A stretch of 13,516 bases of DNA from Candidatus Rokuibacteriota bacterium (GCA_016201645.1 JACQCL010000103.1:1-13516), one strand, 5' to 3'; shown: positions 1 through 9,117, numbered from the stretch's first letter. Notes: generated by a model from the sequence alone, not told the origin. Numbers and translations are program-made.

Positions 1-732
1 GAGCTCCACGGCGCCGAGGCGCCGGCCATCCACCGCGACGGGAGTGCCGCTCTCGAACTCGATCTCAACGTAGGCGGGAGATTCAGGCGCCTCCTCCGGG
101 GAGACGGTGAGCAGAAACATCTTGGATGGCGGCTCGGCCCACGGGTCTTCCAGGATTCCTCCCTCGTAGGAGATATGGAAGAGGTTCCGGTCGGTCGAAT
201 ACGGGCACTCGGAGGTGACGGGAACGGGAATGTCGTGGCGCTGGGCAAAGGCGATCAGGGCCGACCGGGAGTCGAACTCCCATTCCCGCCACGGGGCGAT
301 GACCTTGAGGTGCGGGGCCAGGGCGGCATAGGTCAGCTCGAAGCGGACCTGATCGTTCCCTTTCCCGGTCGCCCCGTGGGCGACGGCGTCCGCTCCCTCC
401 CGGAGGGCGATCTCCACCTGTCGCTTGGCGATCAGCGGCCGCGCGATGGAGGTGCCGAGGAGGTACCCGCCTTCGTACACCGCGTTGGCGCGGAGCATGG
501 GGAAGACAAAGTCCCGGACGAATTCCTGCTGTAGATCTTCGATGACCACGCGCGCGGCGCCGGTCTTGAGGGCCTTGTCCCTGACCGCGAGGAGCTCCTC
601 GCCCTGGCCGAGATCGGCGCAGAAGGCGATGACCTCGCACCCGAAGGTTTCGATCAGCCAGCGGAGGATGACCGAGGTGTCCAACCCGCCGGAGTAGGCC
701 AGCACGACCTTCCGCACCGGTCGCTCAGGCAT
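1..732 (-). CDS. argG: Argininosuccinate synthase, N-terminal 244 residues (cut by left window edge)
   Basis: Catalyses the ATP-dependent joining of citrulline and aspartate to argininosuccinate, the penultimate step of arginine synthesis, in the cytoplasm. The start codon is ATG at 730-732. Residues 12-20 read AYSGGLDTS, the N-type ATP-pyrophosphatase P-loop of this family. Later come the conserved YEGGYLLGTSIARP stretch (about residues 89-102), HGATGKGNDQVRFE, and TDRNLFHISYEGG. The frame is open to base 1, so 244 of the usual roughly 400 residues are present. The start overlaps the end of the preceding small ORF by 8 bases and has only a weak Shine-Dalgarno, so translation probably depends on coupling. 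It is the last visible gene of the arg block; argH could follow outside the window. The identification is very secure. Confidence 0.97.
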   Translation of the reverse strand, partial: MPERPVRKVVLAYSGGLDTSVILRWLIETFGCEVIAFCADLGQGEELLAVRDKALKTGAARVVIEDLQQEFVRDFVFPMLRANAVYEGGYLLGTSIARPLIAKRQVEIALREGADAVAHGATGKGNDQVRFELTYAALAPHLKVIAPWREWEFDSRSALIAFAQRHDIPVPVTSECPYSTDRNLFHISYEGGILEDPWAEPPSKMFLLTVSPEEAPESPAYVEIEFESGTPVAVDGRRLGAVEL

Positions 733-1027
733 GGGGCGGCTGCTCAAGCTGAAAGCCGAGGTCGCGCGGTTTGGCGCCTTTCGGCGGTTGCGTGGAGAGC
801 GTGATGCGCTTGATGCTGTAGTACAGGCAGTAGATCTGGCGGGTAGCCTCCTCATCGTAGGCCTGGAGACAGAGCCAGTTCTCTTTCGTCTGAAGGAGGC
901 TCCGGACGTGGAGGATGCTTCCGTCGTCCAGCAGGAACTCGACCACGGGGCTGGCGACCTTGTGATCCCGCGCAAAGGCCCGGGTCTGGGCGTTAAAGTG
1001 CTGCTCGAAGAACGTGCGGTCAAACAT
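725..1027 (-). CDS. Unnamed 100-residue protein between argF and argG, possible Sm-like barrel
   Basis: I do not recognise a named family. The ATG at 1025-1027 is preceded by a good Shine-Dalgarno (GGAGG, 5-base spacing). The frame overlaps argF by 8 bases upstream and argG by 8 bases downstream, as expected of a real operon member. The protein has no signal peptide or membrane segment. It has an N-terminal helix-prone part (residues 1-22), then alternating hydrophobic strands: PVVEFLLDDGSILHV (27-41), a strand around NWLCLQAYD (50-58), and IYCLYYSIKRITLS (65-78). The tail is proline-rich. The order (helix, strand with a D-G turn, strand, then a Y-x-S-I-x-x-I strand) recalls Hfq/Sm-like small barrels by eye. 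That is only a resemblance in pattern. Its place inside the arg block suggests a linked or regulatory role, which is inference. Confidence 0.75.
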   Translation of the reverse strand: MFDRTFFEQHFNAQTRAFARDHKVASPVVEFLLDDGSILHVRSLLQTKENWLCLQAYDEEATRQIYCLYYSIKRITLSTQPPKGAKPRDLGFQLEQPPHA

Positions 1028-1937
1028 CGCCGCCTCCGAGCAGATGAAGGATCACTGCTTTCTGGGCATGCAGCCGGTTTCCCGATTGGTCCAGGACCAC
1101 GCTCTGCGGCCCGTCCAGGACGGCATCGGAGATCTCCTCGCCCCGGTGGGCGGGCAGGCAGTGCATGACCAGCGCCCCCGGCCCGGCGCGCGCGAGCAGC
1201 TGTTCGTTCAGCTGATACCGGAGGAACGCCGCCAGCCGCTGCTCGCGTTCCGCCTCCTGGCCCATGCTGATCCAGACGTCGGTGTAGAGGACATCCGCTC
1301 CCTCCGCGGCCTCGCTTGGGTCCGTGGTCAGCCGGAGCTGACCGCCGAGGGCGCGTGCCGCAGCCTGGATCCTGGCATCGGGGGCGTATCCGGGAGGTGT
1401 GGCCACGGTCATCGAGGTCCCGAGGAGCGCGGCCAGCAGGACCAGCGAGTGGCAGACATTGTTCCCGTCGCCGATCCACGCGAACCGGATCCTCGTGAGG
1501 TCCAGGCCTCGTTCCCAGAGCGTGAAGAAGTCCGAGAGCGCCTGGCAGGGATGCTCGAGGTCGGACAGCCCATTGATGACGGGCACCGTGGCGTGGCTCG
1601 CGAGCATCTCGACCGTGGCGTGGCTGAAGGTGCGGACCGCGATGATGTCCACCCAGCGGCTCAGGTTCCGGGCGATATCGGGGACCGACTCGCGGATCCC
1701 GAACCCGATCTCCTGGGCGGAGAGATACACGGCCGCTCCGCCCAGCTGGGCCATGCCGACCTCGAAGGTGACGCGCGTGCGCAGGGAGGGCTTTTCAAAG
1801 ATCAGCGCCATACTCCGGCCGGCCAGCGGCGCTTCTCGGTCCCCTGCCTTCTGCCGGGCCTTGAGGGCAGCCGTGAGTCGAAAGAGGCTCTGGACCTCGT
1901 CGCGGCTCAGATTGCCGATGGAAAGAAGGTGGTTCAT
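1020..1937 (-). CDS. argF: Ornithine carbamoyltransferase
   Basis: Transfers the carbamoyl group from carbamoyl phosphate to ornithine, giving citrulline, in the cytoplasm; usually a trimer. Its 305 residues match the family length. Visible motifs are SLRTR at residues 51-55 (carbamoyl-phosphate loop, usually STRTR), HPCQ at 129-132, the SMGQE segment of the ornithine loop, and HCLP at 259-262, which distinguishes ornithine from aspartate carbamoyltransferases. The ATG at 1935-1937 lies one base after the argD stop (TGACATG arrangement) and has no clear Shine-Dalgarno, so translation likely depends on re-initiation after argD. The 3' end overlaps the unnamed small ORF by 8 bases. The only departure from the consensus is Leu for Thr in the first motif, which is tolerated in many members. 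Confidence 0.97.
   Translation of the reverse strand: MNHLLSIGNLSRDEVQSLFRLTAALKARQKAGDREAPLAGRSMALIFEKPSLRTRVTFEVGMAQLGGAAVYLSAQEIGFGIRESVPDIARNLSRWVDIIAVRTFSHATVEMLASHATVPVINGLSDLEHPCQALSDFFTLWERGLDLTRIRFAWIGDGNNVCHSLVLLAALLGTSMTVATPPGYAPDARIQAAARALGGQLRLTTDPSEAAEGADVLYTDVWISMGQEAEREQRLAAFLRYQLNEQLLARAGPGALVMHCLPAHRGEEISDAVLDGPQSVVLDQSGNRLHAQKAVILHLLGGGDV
1033..1037 (-). promoter_or_regulatory. Shine-Dalgarno of the unnamed ORF, inside argF
   Basis: On the minus strand GGAGG lies 5 bases before the ATG at 1027, within the last codons of argF. It is a better site than those of argF, argB or argG, and it is the main evidence that the small ORF is translated independently. Confidence 0.65.
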
Positions 1938-1938
1938 G

Positions 1939-3135
<1,197 letters not shown>

Positions 3136-3142
3136 GTGTGGG

Positions 3143-3147
3143 CCCTC
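3143..3147 (-). promoter_or_regulatory. Shine-Dalgarno deciding the argD GTG start
   Basis: GAGGG on the minus strand, 7 bases before the GTG at 3135, lies in the 12-base argB-argD gap. It supports GTG as the initiation codon. Confidence 0.65.
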
Positions 3148-4023
3148 TTAGAGGACGATCTCCGTGCCGATTCCTTCTTTGGTGAAGATCTCGAGCAGGA
3201 TGGCGTGGGGAATCCGCCCGTCAATGATATGGCACTTTGACGTCCCGCCTTCCAGGGCTTTCAGCGACGATTCCACCTTGGGGAGCATCCCGCCCGCGAT
3301 CACGCCACCCTTGATCAGACGCTCGGCGTCCTTCCGCGTGAGCGTGGAGAGCAGGGCCCCGTCGTCTCCGTGGATCCCCTCCACGTCGGTCAGGTGGATG
3401 AGCTTTTCGGCGGCCAGCGCGGCGGCCAGCTCCCCCGCCACCAAGTCCGCGTTGATGTTGTACGTCTCGCCCCCCGTCCCCACGCCGGTGGGCGCGATGA
3501 CCGGAATGAAGCCATGCTCCTCGAGAAGTCGGATGGCCTGGGGGTTGACTTCCTCCACCTCGCCGACGAGCCCGATGTCCACCTCCTGACCGTCCGGCGT
3601 CCGGTGGGCCAGCCGGCGCGCCCGGATCAGGTTGCCGTCTTTGCCCGAAAGGCCGACCGCCTTGCCCCCGTGGTGGTTGATCAGGGCGACGATTTCCTTA
3701 TTGATCTTGCCGACGAGGACCATCTCCACGATCTCCATGGTCTCCTCGTCGGTGACGCGCATCCCGCCCAGAAACCGGGGCTCTTTCCCCAGCCGCTTCA
3801 TCATGGTGCCGATCTGGGGTCCCCCGCCGTGGACGATGACGGGGTTGATCCCGACGTACCGGAGCAGGATGACCTCCAGGGCGAACGACTCCTTGAGATC
3901 GGCCTGCTCCATGGCGGCACCGCCGTACTTGATCACGAGGGTCTTGCCCTGGAAGGCCCGGATATACGGCAGGGCTTCGATCAGGATTTCGGCCCGCTGG
4001 ATCATGGCCGCCACGTTTTTCAT
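3148..4023 (-). CDS. argB: N-acetylglutamate kinase, predicted arginine-inhibited type
   Basis: Phosphorylates N-acetylglutamate, the committed step of cyclic/linear arginine synthesis. The 291-residue protein shows the amino acid kinase fold: VIKYGGAAM (about 30-38), the VIVHGGGPQI glycine loop, NINADLVAGELAAAL and the LTDVEGI segment. Before the first strand there is an extra helix ending in ALPYIRAFQGK (residues 17-27). From family knowledge, this N-terminal helix interlaces dimers into the hexamer of arginine-sensitive kinases and is missing from the insensitive E. coli enzyme. The C-terminal HIIDGRIPHAILLEIFT and EGIGTEI stretches also fit the sensitive type. The ATG overlaps the hslU stop as ATGA, with no Shine-Dalgarno, so translation is expected to be coupled to hslU. 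Confidence 0.96.
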   Translation of the reverse strand: MKNVAAMIQRAEILIEALPYIRAFQGKTLVIKYGGAAMEQADLKESFALEVILLRYVGINPVIVHGGGPQIGTMMKRLGKEPRFLGGMRVTDEETMEIVEMVLVGKINKEIVALINHHGGKAVGLSGKDGNLIRARRLAHRTPDGQEVDIGLVGEVEEVNPQAIRLLEEHGFIPVIAPTGVGTGGETYNINADLVAGELAAALAAEKLIHLTDVEGIHGDDGALLSTLTRKDAERLIKGGVIAGGMLPKVESSLKALEGGTSKCHIIDGRIPHAILLEIFTKEGIGTEIVL

Positions 4024-5393
4024 AAAATATACCGGGAGAGGTCTTCGTCCTTGATGACGTCCGCAAGACGCGTGTGGACGTAGCCTGCGTCGATCGTCAG
4101 CTCCTTGCCCGGCATGTCCGGCGCGGCAAACGAGATCTCTTCGAGGAGCTTTTCCATGATCGTGTAGAGGCGCCGCGCGCCGATGTTCTCGGCGCGCTGG
4201 TTGACCAGCGTCGCGAGCTCCGCGACGGCGGCGACGGCGTCAGGCGCGAAGTGCAGCGTGACCTCCTCTGTTTTCAGCAGCTCGACGTACTGGCGGATCA
4301 GGGCGTTCTGGGGCTCCGTCAGAATGCGGATGAAGTCCTCGCGTGTCAGCGGATCGAGCTCCACGCGGATCGGAAACCGCCCCTGGAGTTCCGGAATCAA
4401 GTCCGACGGTTTGGCCACGTGGAAGGCGCCGGCGGCGATGAAGAGAATGTGATCTGTCTTGACTGGCCCGTACTTGGTCGTGACCGTGGACCCTTCCACG
4501 ATGGGGAGGAGATCGCGTTGCACGCCTTCCCGGGACACGTCGGGGCCGTGGCCCGCCTCCCGTCCCGCAATCTTGTCCAGCTCGTCCAGGAAGACGATGC
4601 CCGAGTTCTCGACGCGGTGGATCGCCTGGGCGACCACCTCCTCCATATCTACCAGCTTCTGGGCCTCTTCCTGGGCGAGGAGCCGCCTGGCTTCCGCGAT
4701 CCTGACCTTTCGCCGCTTGGTCTTCGTGGGCAGCACGCTGGAGAGCATCTCCCGGAGATTGATCCCCATCTCTTCCATGCCCTGGCCGGAGAGGATCTCC
4801 ACGATGGGGGTCGCCTGGGACTGGATCTCCAGCTCGATGAGGCGCTCGTTCAGCTTGCCGCCGCGGAGCTGCTGGCGCAGCTTGTCCTTGGTCGCCTGAC
4901 GGGAGGCGTCGGGGGACACCTCTTCGAGCGTTTGGCTCTGGAAGGGCTCCGACTTCCGCCGGGGAAGGAGCAGCTCCAGCAGGCGCTCCTCGGCCAGCGC
5001 GTCGGCTCTCTCCTGCACCGCCCGCATCATCTCGGCCTTAATCATGTTCACCGCAAGCTCGGTCAGGTCTCGGATCATGGACTCCACGTCCCGCCCGACA
5101 TACCCGACTTCGGTGTACTTGGACGCCTCGACTTTGAGAAACGGGGCCTGGGCGAGCTTGGCCAGCCGCCGGGCGATCTCGGTCTTCCCGACGCCGGTCG
5201 GCCCGATCATGATGATGTTCTTCGGGGCGACCTCGTCCCTCAGTTCGGGCGGCACGTTCTGGCGACGCCACCGGTTCCGGAGCGCGATCGCCACGGCGCG
5301 CTTGGCCCGTTCCTGGCCGATGATGTAGCGGTCGAGCTCCGCCACGATCTGAGCCGGCGTGAGCGGGGCCATAGGATCCCGGAGCCCCTTCAT
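4020..5393 (-). CDS. hslU: HslU/ClpY, AAA+ ATPase subunit of the HslUV protease
   Basis: Hexameric unfoldase that feeds substrates to the HslV peptidase. Of 457 residues, the Walker A GPTGVGKT is at 64-71, the pore loop GYVG at 97-100 and Walker B FLDE at 268-271. Further on are the LQGRFPIRVEL arginine-finger region and ENIGARRL (sensor 2). The C-terminal DLSRYIL is the tail that docks into HslV and activates it, and it is intact. The middle I-domain (about residues 115-240) is charged and helical. The ATG at 5391-5393 overlaps the hslV stop as ATGA. A second ATG at 5370-5372 would give a start closer to the family norm (MAPLTP), so the first seven residues are uncertain. The stop overlaps the argB start. 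Confidence 0.97.
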   Translation of the reverse strand: MKGLRDPMAPLTPAQIVAELDRYIIGQERAKRAVAIALRNRWRRQNVPPELRDEVAPKNIIMIGPTGVGKTEIARRLAKLAQAPFLKVEASKYTEVGYVGRDVESMIRDLTELAVNMIKAEMMRAVQERADALAEERLLELLLPRRKSEPFQSQTLEEVSPDASRQATKDKLRQQLRGGKLNERLIELEIQSQATPIVEILSGQGMEEMGINLREMLSSVLPTKTKRRKVRIAEARRLLAQEEAQKLVDMEEVVAQAIHRVENSGIVFLDELDKIAGREAGHGPDVSREGVQRDLLPIVEGSTVTTKYGPVKTDHILFIAAGAFHVAKPSDLIPELQGRFPIRVELDPLTREDFIRILTEPQNALIRQYVELLKTEEVTLHFAPDAVAAVAELATLVNQRAENIGARRLYTIMEKLLEEISFAAPDMPGKELTIDAGYVHTRLADVIKDEDLSRYIL

Positions 5394-5944
5394 AGCTCTT
5401 CGACCGTGATGTGGTCGTTGGTGTAGACGCAGATGGCGGCGGCGATCCGCATAGCCTCCTCGACGATCTGCTTGGCGTCGAGGTCCGAGTGGGCGATCAA
5501 CGCCCGGGCGGCAGCCAGCGCGAAGGGGCCGCCTGAGCCGATCCCGACGACCCCGTCATCCGGCTCGATAATCTCGCCCGTCCCCGAGAGGATGAACGAG
5601 TGCTCCCTGTCCGCCACGGCTAGGAGCGCTTCGAGGCGCCGCAATATCCGGTCGGTTCGCCACTCTTTCGCCAGCTCGACAGCGGCGCGCGACAGATTTC
5701 CCCGGTACTCTTCGAGCTTGGCCTCGAATTTCTCGAAGAGCGTGAAGGCGTCGGCGGCGGTTCCCGCAAACCCGGCAAGGACGCGGTCCTGATACAGCTT
5801 TCGCACCTTTCGCGCCCCGGCCTTGACGATGGTCGGGCCGATGGATACCTGGCCGTCGCCTGCGAGCGCCACCCTCCCCTTGTGCCGCACCGACACCACC
5901 GTCGTGGAGCGCATCGTGGTTTCCGTGAGTTTCCTTTCCTTCAC
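5390..5944 (-). CDS. hslV: HslV/ClpQ, threonine peptidase subunit of HslUV
   Basis: Proteasome-like N-terminal-nucleophile peptidase that forms a double hexameric ring and works with HslU. The mature enzyme should begin at the Thr of TTVVSVRHKG. Counting from it, AGDGQVS follows and Lys33 (ARKVRK) is in the canonical position, with the IGSGGPFALAAA segment further on. The outermost start is a GTG at 5942-5944 that forms a GTGA overlap with the xerC stop and would leave a 13-residue propeptide. An ATG at 5912-5914 (with GGAAA 5 bases upstream) would leave only Met-Arg-Ser before the catalytic Thr. Either is possible; the ATG agrees better with the short propeptides of the family. The stop overlaps hslU by 4 bases. 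Confidence 0.95.
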   Translation of the reverse strand: MKERKLTETTMRSTTVVSVRHKGRVALAGDGQVSIGPTIVKAGARKVRKLYQDRVLAGFAGTAADAFTLFEKFEAKLEEYRGNLSRAAVELAKEWRTDRILRRLEALLAVADREHSFILSGTGEIIEPDDGVVGIGSGGPFALAAARALIAHSDLDAKQIVEEAMRIAAAICVYTNDHITVEEL

Positions 5945-6864
5945 TTGCCTTTTCCGCCGGGGGAGGTCCCGGAGGGGGTAGGGACCCCCTCCAAAGAAGC
6001 TCGTGGGTGCGCGGCGTCGTACACCCTCATCAAATGGTCGGCGCTCACGTGGGTGTAGCGCTGAGTTGTCGAGAGTCGGCTGTGGCCGAGGAGATCCTGG
6101 ATCAACCGGAGATCTGCCCCGGCGTCGAGCATGTGGGTCGCGAAGGTATGCCGGAGCGTGTGCGGGCTCACCCGCCGCGCGAGCCCGGCGGCCCGCGCGC
6201 TCGCTTTGACAATACGGTGGACGCTCCTTGAGGTGAGCCTCCCACCGAGACGATTCTGGAAGAGGGGGCCATCCCCCTTCCCTCGCAAGGCCAGATAGCG
6301 GTCGAGGGCGGCGAGAGCCGCGTCCCCGACGGGAATGATCCGCTCCTTTCCTCCCTTTCCTCGGACCCGGACCGTCCCCTGGGATCGGTCCAGATCGGCC
6401 GGGTTCAAACCGCAGAGCTCCGCCACCCTGGCTCCCGTGGCGTAGAGAAGCTCGAGGATCGCCTGATCCCGCCTCCGGCCGACTGACGCCGCCGCCGGTC
6501 GGTCCAGAAGTGCCTGAGTCTCATCCACGGGCAGGAAGGAGACGAGCTTCTTCGGAAGTCGCGGTGCTCCCACCTCGCGTGCCGGATTCTTCGCGAGCCG
6601 CCCCCGTCGAGTCAGAAATGACAGGCAGCTCCGGATGGCCGCGAGCTTCCGGGCGATCGAGGTACGTGCGAGGCCGCGGTTGTGTAGCCAGGCGAGATAC
6701 CGGCGCAGCAGCCTCGCGTCCACGTGCTCGACGGGCTTCCCCCTGTGGGCGGCCAGGAAGCGCTGAAACTCGGCGAGGTCTGTCCGGTAGCTTCGAAGAG
6801 TGTGGGCCGATGCCCCCCGTTCGACCGCCTGATACCGAAGGAACATTTCAACCGCGTTGGTCAT
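5941..6864 (-). CDS. xerC: Tyrosine recombinase XerC (chromosome dimer resolution)
   Basis: Site-specific recombinase that, with XerD, resolves chromosome dimers at dif. The ATG at 6862-6864 overlaps the topA stop as ATGA, giving 307 residues, typical for XerC/D. The N-terminal SAM-like core-binding domain (about 1-90) contains the RGASAHTLRSYRTDL motif. All six catalytic positions are present: R146 (TGARVAEL), K170 (GKGGKE), H235 and R238 (PHTLRHTFATH), H261 (LLGHSRLSTT) and the nucleophile Y270 (QRYTHV). The frame continues open upstream, but that extension only reads across topA zinc-ribbon codons. XerC rather than XerD or an integrase is favoured by the topA-xerC-hslVU order shared with Bacillus codV. 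The tail (about 15 residues) is Gly/Pro/Ser-rich and probably disordered. Confidence 0.93.
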   Translation of the reverse strand: MTNAVEMFLRYQAVERGASAHTLRSYRTDLAEFQRFLAAHRGKPVEHVDARLLRRYLAWLHNRGLARTSIARKLAAIRSCLSFLTRRGRLAKNPAREVGAPRLPKKLVSFLPVDETQALLDRPAAASVGRRRDQAILELLYATGARVAELCGLNPADLDRSQGTVRVRGKGGKERIIPVGDAALAALDRYLALRGKGDGPLFQNRLGGRLTSRSVHRIVKASARAAGLARRVSPHTLRHTFATHMLDAGADLRLIQDLLGHSRLSTTQRYTHVSADHLMRVYDAAHPRASLEGVPTPSGTSPGGKGK

Positions 6865-9101
6865 CCCGCGGCTGCCTCCGCCTCCTTCGCGTAGTCGCAG
6901 CCGTTTCGCACGCAGTGCCGCGCGAGCCGCTTCCCGCGGGCGTACCGCTCCACGAGGAACGGCGCACCGCACCTGGGGCAGGATTCGGGGATCGGTCGCT
7001 GCCAGAGGATGAACTTGCAGCGGGGGTAGTTGGAGCAGGCGTAGTAGGCCTTGCCGCGGCGGGAGCGTCGTTCGACGAGCTGGCCGCCGCACCCGTCCTC
7101 GGGGCACGCGATTCCCGTGGTCAAGGGCTTGGTATTCTTGCAGCCCGGGAAGCCCTGGCAGGCCATGAACTTTCCGTACCGACCTTCCTTAATGACCATG
7201 GGCTTCCCGCATTGCTCGCAGACCTGGCCCGGGACGACCTCCGCGGTGCGCCCGCGCTCGTTCCCGCCGCCGTTCTGCGTGTACTTGCAGTCCGGATACC
7301 CGGAGCAGGCCAGGAATTTCCCGTACCGTCCCCAGCGCTCCAAGAGTGGCCTCCCGCACTGCGGGCACGCCTGGCCGGTGGCTCCCGGCTCACTCTTTCC
7401 GGCCTCCTTCAGCTCTTTCTCGAACCGCTTGTAGAAGCGCTGGATGGTCGTGGCCCAGGGGACGTCCCCCTCCTCAATTTTGTCCAGGCTCTCTTCCATC
7501 TGCGCTGTGAACTCCACGTCCATGATTCCCGGAAAGAGGGGGACGAGGAAATCGTTGACGTGCAGACCGAGCTCTGTGGGGTACAAGGTCCCCTTTTCGC
7601 GCTTCGCGTATCCACGCTCCTGAATCGTGCTCATTATCTGCGCGTAGGTGGACGGCCGGCCGATTCCCCGCTCCTCGAGAAGCTTGACCAGCGATGCCTC
7701 CGTGTAGCGGGGGGGAGGTTGGGTGAAGTGCTGCCGCGGGTCCAGCCCCAGCAGGGCCAGCTCCTCGCCAACCGTGAGGGGCGGGACGATAGCCTCGCTT
7801 TCCTCCTCGGCCGTGGAGTCGGACTCTTCCCGGCTCTCCACGTACACAGCCGTAAATCCCCGGAACTTGAGCGTGGACCCCTGAGCCCGAAAGAGGCAGT
7901 CACCCGCCTGGATGTCCGCGGCGACCGTGTCGTAGATCGCCGGCAGCATCTGGCTCGCGACGAAGCGTTCCCAAATCAGCCGGTACAGGGCGACCTGATC
8001 CTTGTTGAGGAACCGCGCCAGGGCCTTTGGTTCTCTCCCCACAGCCGAAGGCCGGATCGCCTCGTGGGCCTCCTCGGCGCCCTTCTTCGACCGGTAAACG
8101 GGTGGCGAGGCAGGCAAATACTCGGCGCCCAATCGGGCGCCGATCCACTCGCGGGCCTCCGCCTGGGCCTCTCGTGACACCTGGACGGAATCGGTTCGCA
8201 TGTACGTGATCAGACCGACCGAACCCTCGGCCCCGAGTTCGATCCCCTCGTACAGTTGCTGGGCCAGCAGCATGGTCTTTTTGGCGCTGAAGTGCAGTTT
8301 GCGGCCGGCCTCCTGCTGCAGCGTGGACGTGATGAACGGGGGCGCCGGGTTCCGCTTGCGCTCGCCCCGGGTGACGGCCTTGACCGTCCACCGACGCCCC
8401 TCAAGGGCCACCACGACGGCGTGGACGTCGGCCTCGCTTGGAAGGTCGGCCTTGTTGCCCTGGACCTCCTTGAGAGTGGCGACAAATTCCGGCGGGTTCT
8501 GCCCGCGGAGCCGCGCGTGGAGCGTCCAGTATTCAACGGAGACGAACGCCTGGATCTCCCGTTCCCGGTCGGCGATCAACCTCACGGCGACGGACTGCAC
8601 CCGGCCCGCGGAAAGACCCCGCTGGACTTTCTTCCAGAGGAGCGGCGACAGATTGTACCCGACCAGCCGATCGAGAATCCGGCGGGCCTGCTGGGCGTCC
8701 ACCTTCCTCTGGTCAATCCGGCCCGGGTTCGCGAACGCGGCCTTGATCGCGCGCGCCGTGATCTCGTTGAACATCACGCGGTATACCTTGCGCCCGTTCA
8801 CCCTGAGCTCCTGGGCGAGGTGCCATCCAATGGCTTCTCCTTCTCGGTCGGGGTCCGTCGCAACGTAGAGCGCATCGGCCTTTTCGGCCGCCTTTTTCAA
8901 CTCGTCCAACACCTTCCGCTTTGCCGGCAGGATTCGATATTCGGGCTTGAAGCCTTTCTTCAGGTCCACCCCGAGCCGGGACTTGGGGAGATCGCGGATA
9001 TGCCCCATCGAGGCCTTGACGATGTACTTCGAGTCCAGATACTTCTGGATCGTCTTCACCTTCGTCGGCGACTCCACCACGACCAGGGACCGCTTCGCCA
9101 C
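6861..9101 (-). CDS. topA: DNA topoisomerase I (type IA)
   Basis: Relaxes negative supercoils by transient single-strand cleavage. From the GTG at 9099-9101 the product has 746 residues and begins AKRSLVVVES, the standard TopA N terminus, with Toprim Glu10. The DxDxE-type Toprim motif (TDPDREGEAIGWHLA) follows. The 5'-phosphotyrosine nucleophile is Y300 in LITYMRTDS. The C terminus has four four-cysteine zinc-ribbon modules between about residues 579 and 735 (CPQCG, CEQCG, CPEDGC, CPRCG). The last ends in an HCVRNGC variant rather than the usual CxxYPxC. A longer start at 9131 exists, but it overlaps dprA and lacks a Shine-Dalgarno, whereas the GTG has AAAGGAG 6 bases upstream. It lies 16 bases after dprA and overlaps xerC by 4 bases. 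Confidence 0.96.
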   Translation of the reverse strand: MAKRSLVVVESPTKVKTIQKYLDSKYIVKASMGHIRDLPKSRLGVDLKKGFKPEYRILPAKRKVLDELKKAAEKADALYVATDPDREGEAIGWHLAQELRVNGRKVYRVMFNEITARAIKAAFANPGRIDQRKVDAQQARRILDRLVGYNLSPLLWKKVQRGLSAGRVQSVAVRLIADREREIQAFVSVEYWTLHARLRGQNPPEFVATLKEVQGNKADLPSEADVHAVVVALEGRRWTVKAVTRGERKRNPAPPFITSTLQQEAGRKLHFSAKKTMLLAQQLYEGIELGAEGSVGLITYMRTDSVQVSREAQAEAREWIGARLGAEYLPASPPVYRSKKGAEEAHEAIRPSAVGREPKALARFLNKDQVALYRLIWERFVASQMLPAIYDTVAADIQAGDCLFRAQGSTLKFRGFTAVYVESREESDSTAEEESEAIVPPLTVGEELALLGLDPRQHFTQPPPRYTEASLVKLLEERGIGRPSTYAQIMSTIQERGYAKREKGTLYPTELGLHVNDFLVPLFPGIMDVEFTAQMEESLDKIEEGDVPWATTIQRFYKRFEKELKEAGKSEPGATGQACPQCGRPLLERWGRYGKFLACSGYPDCKYTQNGGGNERGRTAEVVPGQVCEQCGKPMVIKEGRYGKFMACQGFPGCKNTKPLTTGIACPEDGCGGQLVERRSRRGKAYYACSNYPRCKFILWQRPIPESCPRCGAPFLVERYARGKRLARHCVRNGCDYAKEAEAAAG

Positions 9102-9107
9102 TAGCCT

Positions 9108-9114
9108 CTCCTTT
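9108..9114 (-). promoter_or_regulatory. Shine-Dalgarno deciding the topA GTG start
   Basis: AAAGGAG on the minus strand, 6 bases before the GTG at 9101, lies in the 16-base dprA-topA gap. It is the strongest ribosome binding site in the operon and argues against the longer in-frame start at 9131. Confidence 0.8.
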
Positions 9115-9117
9115 GCC

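Noticed and set aside
4074..5426. A 450-codon plus-strand open frame opposite hslU
   Set aside because: It mirrors the third-position bias of hslU; no ribosome site or recognisable domain was seen.
6865..7107. N-terminal extension of XerC by 81 residues
   Set aside because: The extra residues are a shifted reading of the topA zinc-ribbon region; the ATG at 6864 has the ATGA overlap and gives the family length.
6510..8177. A 555-codon plus-strand open frame opposite xerC and topA
   Set aside because: It crosses two conserved minus-strand genes and has no domain-like composition.
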